Assembly (NCBI GenBank): GCA_021307315.1
Contig: JAJSPD010000027.1
Location: 496,001 to 560,000, forward strand
Source of the DNA: Bisporella sp. PMI_857
Lineage: Eukaryota; Ascomycota; Leotiomycetes; Helotiales; Helotiaceae
Reading direction: 5' to 3'
DNA length: 64,000 bases
Shown here: in pieces, positions 47,999-57,675 of the stretch
Layout of the letters: the number at the start of each line of letters is the position of its first letter
Numbering within the stretch: position 1 is the first letter of the stretch
Program-made: the position numbers and the translations under genes
The notes under the pieces: generated by a model
What the model saw: the letters and a program-made list of their open reading frames with translations, nothing else
What the model was told of the DNA's origin: nothing
Database searches by the model: none

Positions 47999-49446
47999 GT
48001 TGAATAACATTGAAACGGTTTACAGAGCTGTGGTAAGAAGCAAAAGGTAAAGGCTTCCGTGAGTATTGTTCTATGTTTGGATATAGTGCAGTAATTCCAA
48101 TCATGATGGTATTCATATATACGCAACGCGGCCGGATTTAACAGGCTTGAAGATCTTACAATTTACGAGCCTTAGTATTAGAAAATCCACCATCACAACT
48201 TCTAGATGGTTCTTTCGTTAGAATCCGGTATGGTGTAAGACAGCAGCCCTGTCTGTCATACAAATGCTTTACGCAAAATGACCCTGGTAAGCAGTCGCCA
48301 AGAGAGCGATCGAAAGGCGCTCCATCATTTACACGAAGAGTTTGACTGTTGAGCGGGGTTCAGGTGTTCATAATCACTATGAAAAAAAGATTAAACGTTT
48401 ATTCTGCTTAGAGACTATATCACGTAAATAATTGCAAAAGTGTTAAGGGTATGGTTGAAAGGCACAGAGAACGAGCAACATCACTTGGGCGAGCAATGAT
48501 AATCGGATGTGTAAGTTAGAAGTAGACCATCACTTATCGAGAATATAAATGACTCAACCCTGCCACAGAAACTTCTCTGTCATATGATAAAACCAATAAA
48601 TATACATATCGGGTTTTATCTCAATGCAGAATCTTCGTTGCGGCCCGCAATACAATTCTAGTGGCTAAGGAACATCACGCATCTAGCCATGCATGTTAAT
48701 CAAATGCAGGAACAAGCGATATGTCACTTCAGCGGTCCTTGATACCAACGTTACAGATTGCCTGCTGAGGTGTTGCCTCCAGGTAAGTAGCTGGCTATGA
48801 AAGCTTATCCGAAAGCTTACAGTTGTAGTGTCTGGGGTAATGTGTACGCGAGGCTTACTTCTGCTTTCGACGAGATGGGCGTTAGAGTGAGAATACTGTT
48901 GGTTAAATATCGGACTTCTTTCTGCATCGAGACACTCCATCTTATGCTAAGATGTTCCAAGACTTTTGTGTGATTCTGGATATATCCTGCACTTTACAAT
49001 TTGGGCGACGAATGACCTGAACTCATGCAATCAAGAAGGGGATTTTCGTATAAGAAACGCCTATACAGTTCTGAATCGATATGACATGTACGTCACCGGG
49101 GTTAAGAGACTCAAGTAATGACGGGTTTTGGTTAAAGGAGGCGAAGCTGAGGAAGTCATCGATAGATATCCATTATTGACCAGGCTCGCTGTTTCCACGT
49201 CTGGCACTTTGAGTAAAATCCCGACGCTATTAGCTTCAGCTAAGAACGCCTTCCGACATGACGAGAACGAAAGACAGACTTCATCAATGGAAAGGAAAAT
49301 CGGTGAGCTCGGTGAGCTCTTCGAGAAAACACACTATCAACGTCAGGTCAAGTATATATAGCTCCATTCGACTCCTTGAAGCGCTTCATAATCAGCAAAG
49401 AATAGTCCTCTTACCTTACCAGACCTAAAACCTCAAGCACGCCAAT
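47999..49446. other. Intergenic region with a possible coding fragment
   Basis: 1.45 kb. An open frame at about 49128-49361 (plus) has a protein-like segment (EEVIDRYPLLTRLAVSTSGT, then a charged helix) but no start codon context, splice partner or known domain. It may be a gene fragment. The rest shows nothing. Confidence 0.4.
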
Positions 49447-50035
49447 ATGCAGGCAAGATCTTGACCCAGCTTTCTCACCAAAATCGCAAGTAACTGACTA
49501 TTTACCACAGCTCACAATACTCTCCGCAACTCTCTTGACGAGTTTTCTCTTCCAAACAACCTCATCAGCCGCTCTCCTCGCCGGGATCCAAGCTTTCCAC
49601 CCCATCAAAGCGCAGGTCGGCACCAACCTCTGCCTGCAAGCCAACTCCAACGCCTGGGGCACCGCCATCACGCTCGCGACCTGCAACCCATCCAACCTAT
49701 ACCAGCTCTTCGCTCCGTTGCAAGACGGCAACACAGCCAGTACCATCTACCGCCTGCAGAACGGCGGTTCGCAATACTGCCTTCAGCTCACCGAGGAGCC
49801 TGCAGATGGACAAATATTGACGCAAGGCGAATGCACCCTGACCGATGGAACCGGGAGGCCGGTTAGCAATGCGCAGTTCAATACCAGTCCGTTGAGGCTG
49901 CCGAATATAGCGGTCCTGCAGAGCCATATACATTTCAAAGATAGCGGGTATTGCATTGATGCGGGCGACTGGCGCAATGTGGTTATCCGGAAGTGTAACG
50001 GCGGGCTTCAGCAGAAGTGGACGATCGGGTTTTGA
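49447..50035 (+). CDS. Secreted ricin-B-type (beta-trefoil) lectin-like protein
   Basis: The start is reconstructed as a two-codon first exon, ATG CAG at 49447-49452. A 58-nt intron beginning GCAAGA and ending CCACAG (a GC-AG intron) follows, then exon 2 at 49511-50035, giving about 176 aa. This yields a convincing signal peptide, MQLTILSATLLTSFLFQTTS, which exon 2 alone lacks because it has no ATG. The mature part shows a single beta-trefoil-like domain: LCLQANSNAWGTAITLATCN, YCLQLTEEPADGQILTQGEC, YCIDAGDWRNVVIRKCNGG and a final QQKWTIGF with the QxW motif. Such domains usually bind carbohydrate. No catalytic domain is attached. Six cysteines lie in the repeats. The function is probably extracellular sugar binding. 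The sugar is unknown. Confidence 0.75.
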
Positions 50036-50679
50036 GGGTGAGCGAGAGGTGAGCGAGAGGTTCGTAGAAAAAGGGATCTCAACATCCCAGAAGTAGAAGA
50101 AGCTGCTCAACCAGCTTCTCCATCTTCAGATATTATAAATGAAATCTACCTTTTAAAAAATGAATTAAAAAATTCAAACATCGTCGAGTCCAGCCTACAC
50201 ATGTAGGCAAAACTTGTTCAAGCATGTTCACTAACTATATGGTGTATCAACTGTTATTTTTTATTTTTTTCGTCTTACTTGCTGAAGCAATCCACCTCTA
50301 AAAACTCGGCTTCTCTCCTTTGAGTCAGACTGTGCTTTCTGGGTGCACAAACAAAACATGGACACCAGCCAAGTGATTCGTCAACAGCAGGATATGAGCT
50401 CAATCTCCCCTGATTTACATTTAGCCCAGCCTTACTCACCTTGATAACATGTAGATTAGGTGCCTCCAGGATAGCCCTTCATACATTTAGATGGCTTATA
50501 AATATGTAGCATCTGCCTCTCCAATTTCTTGACCAACTAACGTCCATACATACAAATACTGTGCTACCGACACCCAACCAAAGGTATACACAACGAGAAG
50601 CCCGTTAGAGACTACCATTCACAAACCAAAAAAAATAATAAAAAAAATACGACACTTATATAAATAGAAGCGAGCCAAG
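50036..50679. other. Intergenic region
   Basis: 640 bases. An 11-base direct duplication (gtgagcgagag twice, 50038-50059) lies immediately after the lectin stop codon. A- and T-runs occur near 50150-50160 and 50255-50275. A tatataaat at about 50656-50664 lies only about 20 bases before the next ATG. Confidence 0.45.
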
Positions 50680-51018
50680 ATGTGCATACAGGAGTACCAA
50701 CTATGTGGACGATGCCGCAGGGAGGTCGTCAAGGCCCGGTGGATGAATCTTAACAACTGCCCTCACGCAACGCCAACCGGCCCATGGGAAACATTGCAAG
50801 GCATTTCAATGGATATTCCGAGGATTCGCGCCTGGCTCGGAACACGGGGCGGGCTGTCCGATCTGTACGCGGTCGAGGCTATGAGGAGACCCAGGGGCTC
50901 GTCGTTCGGGGGAGGGGGGATTTGCCGTGGGGAGTACCCGTTTTGTTCTCCAAGATTCAAAATAGACAAAAAGGACCGGAGGAGAGAAAGGTACGCCGCG
51001 GTGATGGATGAATCATGA
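50680..51018 (+). CDS. Possible small protein, unknown
   Basis: A single open frame of 112 codons starting MCIQEYQLCGRCRR. The start resembles the Met-Cys/CGxC openings of small fungal orphans, and the remainder is Arg/Gly-rich without a domain. A TATA-like sequence lies so close to the ATG (about 20 bases) that transcription would probably begin at or beyond it, which weakens this start codon. It may be a real orphan or a chance frame. Confidence 0.3.
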   Translation: MCIQEYQLCGRCRREVVKARWMNLNNCPHATPTGPWETLQGISMDIPRIRAWLGTRGGLSDLYAVEAMRRPRGSSFGGGGICRGEYPFCSPRFKIDKKDRRRERYAAVMDES

Positions 51019-51629
51019 TTATGCCTGAGTTCCTCGTTGCTGTTCAACAACTGTATACCAGAAATGAACATTATTTATTCCCATAAATACTACCGGGATC
51101 AAAATGAAGGAAATGGACGTGAGACGGCGGGAGTACATACACGTCATGGGACCGCATGGATCTCAAAGTCAAACTATACATTTGGTCAATAAGCATTTCT
51201 TCATAGGGCCGGCTACTAAAATTTTGTTACATCAGGATGAAACTGACTGCAAAGCTATGAACCAAGTAGAAATCATGCCCTCTCGATCAGAGAAGTCATG
51301 TCCACCTTCTGCCAACAGTACCAAAGATGATATCTAGCTGCCAGTGGCCGTTGCACTACTATTGGTCTGTGTATTCGAAACCCAGTTGAGCGCGATGAGA
51401 AAGCACATCGACTTATGATAAAATAAGTAGCATGACACTCCTTCATTACAGTAGGCCCGTTTATTTCTAGTCCTTTCACCTATAATCACCATCCAATCTC
51501 AACTCCTTTATTCGCTTCTGCAAAGCTGTAAAATACTTAAAGTAGCCAAAACTCGACGAAAAACAACACTCCATCCCGACCACAGAATGTAACTAGTGCA
51601 TGAGGCAATGCTCGAGAACACCTTACTAT
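51019..51629. other. Intergenic region
   Basis: About 610 bases downstream of the minus-strand membrane-protein gene. No gene supported. Confidence 0.45.
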
Positions 51630-53374
51630 TCACACCTGAGACGCCCACCTAATCGTCACCTTCTTTTTAGGGTTTTTGGACTTTACCACCATATTGGCAT
51701 ATCCGCTCGACGTGTAAGCATACGATGAACCTGAGTCCCAGAGCCTCGAGTGACGCTCACTCGCGAAGGTTGGATTTGGAAGAGCAAGTGAAGGGAGACG
51801 GGGTGCTCGTCTCACTGGCGCAGGTGAGAAGTGGCGCGGTTTGGTAACCTGTATTTCGTCAAAAATTTGTTTGTTGATTGGCGGATGAAATGTGAATCCT
51901 GTAAAGAGTGTTATGATAATTCTTAACCTACAAAAAACAGTCCCTTAGCCGAGAGCCAATGAGTCCACCCATCCCCTGCTCCATCTAGTGCAGGCGGCAT
52001 GAAAGCTGCACTTTTCCCGGCTCGATTGGTTGGTGGGAGTGTTTCAGTATTTGGCTGCTCACTGCTGGTCGTGTCGCTATTTATTGGGTTGGTGGTTGAC
52101 GCAGATGTAATTGAAGGGCCACTGGTGGGAGGCTCAATAACTAAGGGAAATGCCATTGATGACACGCTGGTAGATGCCTCCGTGGTGGGAGGCTTTTTGG
52201 CGGATTTTGTTCTGTTTGGCCGACTAGCTCTCGGCGATGGCCCGTCACTGTTTGATTGACTATCACTTGTATGCTCCCTACTTGAAGGGTTATTGGATGA
52301 GGGTAAAGATGTTGAAAGTTCGCTGGCCAGCGGCGTAGCTGTCGACCTCATACTATGTGATTGCCACGGTGATACACGTCTATTACGCAATGGGCTAGTG
52401 CTCAAGGACTCGCTTGATGGCATATCACCTGATGGTACACTGGTTAATGGCCATGGCTTTGAACGTTCACCCCTGATCTTCGATATTGCAATATTCGATG
52501 ATTTTATTGTTGATGGCAAAACATATGACCAAATAGTTAATGGCTCTGTGTTGGAGCGCTTACTGAAGGAGGGACCAGCGGCTGATGACCCAGGAGTCAA
52601 GGGTGCTCCACCAGCCGATGGATCCTCAGCATTCGGTGGCTCCTCAATGGTACGATCTTCAGCCGCTGGATGGAATCTTTGCACTTCCTCAACAACAAGC
52701 TTCGGAGGACGGATAACGATCATGGGTACTGTGTCTCCGTCTGGTTGTTGCACGATGGAAAAATGATATTGCGATGGACATGGCTGAGCACCACACTTCT
52801 GTAAACGATTTCCATTACCAAAGGAGCTATACTTGGATCGTTGAGCATCTCTCCAAGAATGCTTCTGTACTTTATTCTCCTTCATAGAATTCTTTTTGGT
52901 CTGCGCAAGGGTTCGGTTCTTGCGTATGCGTTTCAATATCACCAGCACGGTAATTGCAAGAAGTCCAATGAACAATGTGCCCCATAAAAAACCCAGCAAA
53001 ACATTGTTCCTTCGACTCTCTAGCAAGCAGTGAGGATCTGGCTTCCTGAGATCCTCCATTCGATTCGTGGTTTGATTGTAGAGTTTATTTTTTAGGCTGT
53101 CTCCACCATGGCCATAGGACGTCCCGTTGTTGACCTGTTGTACACAATGCTCCCAGGCTTTTACAAACCAGAAGTTGCTGATCTTCCTGTTTTCTGGCTG
53201 ATCCGGAAAGACATCGACTACCATCAACTCTCGGCTATGGAGCGATCTCGCAGCTGCGGTGCACTTATCCGGTCGTGGAAATAATGGATATTGAGCTGGT
53301 AGTCGTGATGGCTGCACACCTATAGGGAATCCCAGTAGTGAAAGGACTAAAGAGAAGGACGATAGCGACCCCAT
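51630..53374 (-). CDS. Single-pass membrane protein with long disordered tail, orphan
   Basis: Two exons on the minus strand: 53374-51932 and 51848-51630, joined over an 83-nt intron (GTAGGT..TACAG, phase 0), giving about 553 aa. Without the splice the frame would stop two codons past the donor. The joined last exon is clearly protein-like (TKPRHFSPAPVRRAPRLPSL to KNPKKKVTIRWASQV). Residues 1-~22 are a signal peptide (MGSLSSFSLVLSLLGFPIGV). A short ectodomain of about 105 residues has three Cys and two N-glycosylation sites. One membrane span lies near 125-150 (VLLGFLWGTLFIGLLAITVL), then a basic stop-transfer KRIRKNR. The rest (~400 residues) is Ser/Pro/Thr-rich and probably cytosolic. The architecture resembles a surface sensor or receptor-like protein, but no known domain is visible and this role is a guess. 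It lies tail-to-head upstream of a Zn2Cys6 regulator on the same strand. Confidence 0.75.
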
Positions 53375-53828
53375 GTTGTGAGTAGCAACCCTACAATTCT
53401 AGTCAGTAATTGTTACATCGATATTGCGTCAAGACTGGACTTAAGGAACAGTTCCGTTCGCCGATAAAAAGAATAGGCGGCCAAACTGAGCTGAAAATAA
53501 TGCTAGCGTAATACTGTGCAATGGTATATGGGACACAAATTTGCCACATGAGAATCGCAAGGTATTGGCAAGTAGGATTAGAGGTGTGTGGCAAGAGTGA
53601 GCGAGTTCAATCCAACCTCTGATATCGCGACAATATACAAGGAAAGCGCCTTACAGAAGAGGCTTACTACCATCGGTGCTTCCTAATAGAGTAATAACTT
53701 ATGCAACTCAAGGCGTTGGGGCTTCTTGATTTCTGGGAAAGGTGGATTAAGCTCTCAATTAGAAACGAGGTAAAGCTATGTGTCGGCACATCACTGTCCA
53801 TCAGGTCACATCAGCGTACTTTCTGAGT
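53375..53828. other. Intergenic region
   Basis: 450 bases between two minus-strand genes: the promoter of the membrane orphan and the 3' end of the regulator. No gene seen. Confidence 0.45.
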
Positions 53829-56050
53829 TTATAAGCCTTTGGCTGGTCTTCCAACGCCACTCTGTAGATCGTTGACATTTGGAAACATCGAGTTTGCCTG
53901 CATATTCGGCCATTCATTGGGAACGAGATTGCCCAAGGGATTATATATACCCTGCGGCAAATAATTTGGGAGGCTATGGCTAGTACCTGAAACTTGGCTG
54001 GGTCTAAGTTGTTTTCTACGATGCAGACCCACCGTTAAAGAAGCAGCCTGTGACTCGAAGCTTGATTGAAGGGCTTGGGAATCTTCCCAACGATGGCCCA
54101 ATGTCTTCAGCGTTTCAGTGATATGTGTAATGCAATTAATGCTTCTATCCACATTATCAATCCCGGTTCTAGCTGGCAGCGGTGGTGGTGGCGGGGATCC
54201 CGCAGCCACTGGCAGATATGGTACTGGACCATCCAGAAGCTGGTCTTGGTTCTCTGTAAGAACCGCTAGAAATTGGCTACCCACGAAGTAGACTCGTAAT
54301 GCGTCATGATACGTGTAGAATGCCTTATTTCTAGGATCCTTACTGATAGGGAAGATTTTCTGCATATATGCAAGACTGTACTCGAAAATGAGGGTCTTTC
54401 CGTAATCAGACACGGACTGAACGCGACAAGATGGGGCGAGACAATATATATAGCTGTAAAGAAGCTCCAGGTCGAAATAGTCCTTGAAGATGAGCGGCAG
54501 TGAGGCAGGGAGCGACTCGGACCACTCATGCATATCCTGACAAACTTGCCAGATATATTTTGATGGATTCTGCAAGGGATCCCGACTTGATTGGAACAAC
54601 TCCTGATACCAGCTCGATTGCGCATTTCGTAGTTGGAAAAATAACAACGCGGTGTCTAAGGAATGCGGCCCGCCAATAGTGCTTTCTGTAGCTCCCTGAC
54701 CTACGTTGACGGACGCTGAAGGATATGCGACGCTTGTAGAGTCATCTGTGAATGAGAACGACCTGGCATGAACCATGCTGATTGATCTGATAAACGTTAC
54801 TATTTGCTAGATCATCCATTAACACAATACTCACCTGTCCAGAGAATATACACAGTAAAAGAGTTTCCGCCGCATCTCCGTAGTTGCTTTATCTGATTGT
54901 TGCTCCTTTGGGGGGTCTTGATGAAATCCTAAATCGACGATAGCTCGACAGGCAAAGCCGATCAATTGCCAACTGTCAAAATGAGCCGGATCTAGCATTG
55001 AATATTGTACAAGTAAGACGAGTGCTTGAATCTGAGACACATATCCTGGTACTAGAACTTTGTCGGCATAGTGAAGGGCCCGACCGACCCAAGAGAGTCC
55101 CTCGAGATAGCATGCATCTCGATTACTTCGGGATTGTCCGGTCGAGGCGATGGCGAAGACCATATATAAAAGCCAGTACTCAAATTCCGTAATAGTCCGA
55201 CCATTCACCTGGTAGACTGCATCAAGTGCATTGAATAATGCTGTCTCAGAAAATACAGGATATAGAGTAAAAATATTGTCGAGGTAATATTGGATAAGTG
55301 CTAACGCTACCGATCTTGGTGGAAGCTGGAATTGCTTTGATTTTGGTATGGTATCATTATTTGAGGCAGCAAGAATAAGCCGAGCAAATGTCATATTACT
55401 TGTAGTTGTTTCAAAATCTCGGGTAGTTGCATTAACAGAACTATGAAGTTGTCAACAGCCGTATATTTCCATTTTGGTATACTAACAGAAAACCGAAGTC
55501 TGAGACTAGCTCATTGACGTCTGCTGCTTCCCGCCGCCTAGCTGCTTTGCCGTGTATGGCAGCCCGAATGGTAGCAAGAGAGTCCTTTCGGTCCGGTGGT
55601 TCAGATGGTTCGTAAACATCATGCATCGCTACTGATGCTTTGCGAGACCTAGCATAGGAAATTTTCTTCTCCAGTTTCTCGATGCGAGACTCGAGAGAAG
55701 CAACATAACTACTCAGATTAGTATAAGAGTAGACATCTTTCGGTGCGCCCTGACCTTCTCTCCTTTCCTTTAGCAAACTGATCATTAGCGCTCGAACATT
55801 CTCCTGCTCGGCCTGACTTTTCACAGGCCGTACATGCAGGTAATTTGCCGTCACACTTAACGCCATTAGTATGAGGCTGTCCAACAGAAGGTGTAAGAAA
55901 CGTGCCTTTATTTTGGCAGCTCGACCTTATAAAATAATTAGAAGAGTGTCTACGAATGGGGGCTGCCAACTTACATCTTGAGCAAGCGGATACGGGCCTC
56001 GAGACTCTCAACAGCGGAGTATCTGCGGCACTCGGGCCTGACCTATGCAT
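53829..56050 (-). CDS. Zn2Cys6 transcription factor with fungal_trans domain
   Basis: Nuclear regulator. Six exons on the minus strand: 56050-55975, 55925-55906, 55855-55755, 55708-55487, 55440-54835 and 54786-53829, all phases consistent, giving about 660 aa. The zinc cluster uses C23, C26, C33, C40, C43 and C52 (CX2CX6CX6CX2CX8C) and is assembled from three exons, one only 20 nt long. The intron between exons 2 and 3 starts GCACGT and ends TTAAG, so it is a GC-AG intron lying between K32 and C33. Next comes a linker coiled coil (YVASLESRIEKLEKKI). The fungal-specific transcription factor domain spans about 150-480: LPPRSVALALIQYYLDNIFTLYPVF, SWVGRALHYADK, FACRAIVDLGFHQ, RRKLFYCVYSLDR. The C-terminus is Pro/Asn-rich. 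It is divergent from the regulator starting at 57676. Targets unknown. Confidence 0.86.
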
Positions 56051-56314
56051 GTTTGCGACTGCGATAGTGTTACTTGATCTACCTATCGAGGTTCTGAAAT
56101 CTCATATTATCTGTGACGGTACTGTCATGTGCATCTCATGTCAGTCGGGTTCCTAAATACGGATCTGTTGTCGTTCTTGATGACACATGTGTAGATGTCG
56201 AAACATAGCCCTCTAGACGAAAGCTTACCTTCAAACCATAAAGACTGGGAACGTGATCACACCCCGTGATTCCGGATGTACAACAGAACAGATCAGTGTG
56301 GGTGGCTTGACCAA

Positions 56315-56711
56315 CTATAATCGGCATTGAAGAACAAAATCCTTTAGCTGCAGCGGCATTGACAACCCATGAACCAACGGCACGGAAGGCTCTTAAGGAT
56401 GCAACGCGAGGGGCTGGGATATTCAGCGGCGCATATTTCCGAAAGGTTTATCCAATGTGAGTGTTCAATGGGATGATCAAACAGACGCCGATGGTTATGA
56501 GTTATGAGGATGCTCTAGGATTCTGGCAGGCCAGTGAAGCGGTCGTTGTCGTTACAGAGGTGGTCGAGTGGGGGTCGGGGGATTCGAGTCCTTCAGCTCG
56601 AATCTTGATCCACGAAATCCTTGGGTTGGTGATAGTTATCCTTTCTTTTTGGATGGATTTTAGTTCCCGATTTTATTTTTTAATTTCTTGTTCTCCTTTT
56701 GGGTTGTAACA
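56315..56711 (+). pseudogene. Orphan coding-like fragment, possibly a broken gene
   Basis: The plus frame from about 56315 reads a protein-like segment with no upstream ATG: EEQNPLAAAALTTHEPTARK, then DATRGAGIFSGAYFRKVYPM at 56456. A TGA follows immediately. The same frame resumes with SYEDALGFWQASEAVVVVTE and VVEWGSGDSS before fading into hydrophobic sequence and a stop near 56709. The sequence ATGTGAGTG at the break offers a good GT donor (GTGAGT). With a possible acceptor at ATGAG the two halves could join in frame by a 45-nt intron, so the TGA may be intronic. What is missing is any start and any 5' exon. It could be the 3' part of a gene that lost its beginning. Family not recognised. 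Confidence 0.4.
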
Positions 56712-56881
56712 ATGAGAATTGTTGTTGAGCTTCCACCGCCAAAAAAAAAAGAAAAAAAAAGAACAATGATGATTGAGGGTAATGGTTATGTGGTGGTAGT
56801 CGTGGTAAATGGTTTGAACCTCGAGAATCCGGGGAATGACAGCGCAGATGATTCAGCTAACTACATAAAAAGTCCTATAGA

Positions 56882-56903
56882 ATGATGATGATGATGATGA
56901 TGA
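56882..56903. repeat. (ATG)7 trinucleotide repeat
   Basis: Seven uninterrupted ATG units followed by related GAG/GAT triplets. Intergenic. Confidence 0.9.
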
Positions 56904-57675
56904 GGAGGATGATGACTACTGTACTGAACCGCACAATTGATAAGGTGATGGGATGAACAAGGGAGTAAGTAATGTGAATGCGGTCCACATGATGTGTATC
57001 AAGTACCTATCCTATCACCATCTCTCATCCATCATTTTGTTCCGTTTAGGTTCCCCCTCCCCTCTTCCCCTCCCCCCTAATCCCCGTAATCTGGTGGTCA
57101 GATATTTACTGTATGTACTACTGTAGTATGCCTAGAGCCTCTGGGTAGCCGCACTTCTGCACACACACCCAACTGAGGCGGCGTCGTTAGTGGAAATTTG
57201 TAGAGGGCTTCCAACTCGTCTTCCTTCAAGGCTTCCTTTCTTGTGAAGAAAAACAAAAAGAGCAGAATCCTTAATCAAATCAAATTTTGCCTTTCTGAAG
57301 TCGCCCTTGGCATCTCTTCTACTGATGGGCCGTGCGGGGCTTGCTTCACCTATATCCTCCTTCATCCTCTGTACAACACTACCAGTACTACGACATCTCC
57401 CCAGGTTAGGCCGCGAGTCTAAGCCAACATTCGATTGCCCTCTTGCGGGATCCTGTAAATGCGATTGATTCTCTCTTCCTGCTGCATGTCGTCCTGCGTA
57501 ATTTACAACACCATATACGCGGCGGATCCCTCTACCTAAGGCCGTGATATATGTCTGACATTGGATCTAAGCAGATAGATATACTTGGGACTTTGTCCCG
57601 ACGATGGTGAACTCGACGAAGGCGATCTTTATACCGATCACAAAATCTAGGCTCAGTTGAGGTGCAAAGAATCCG

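Larger units (their letters stand above)
56051..57675. other. Region between two divergent Zn2Cys6 regulators
   Basis: 1.6 kb. It carries the coding-like fragment annotated separately, A-runs at 56741-56760, the (ATG)n repeat at 56882-56903, and C/T-rich stretches near 57050-57080. The rest is presumably the promoters of both regulators. Confidence 0.45.

Noticed and set aside
51899..51927. A 29-nt intron (GTTAAG..TACAG) joining the two exons of the membrane orphan
   Set aside because: Too short for normal splicing. An 83-nt intron using GTAGGT at 51931 and the acceptor at 51849 gives the same downstream frame.
56555..56595. tRNA-like A-box/B-box pair (tggtcgagtgg and gggattcgagtcc)
   Set aside because: The two boxes are only about 20 bases apart, no acceptor stem can be formed, and the sequence lies in a protein-like frame.
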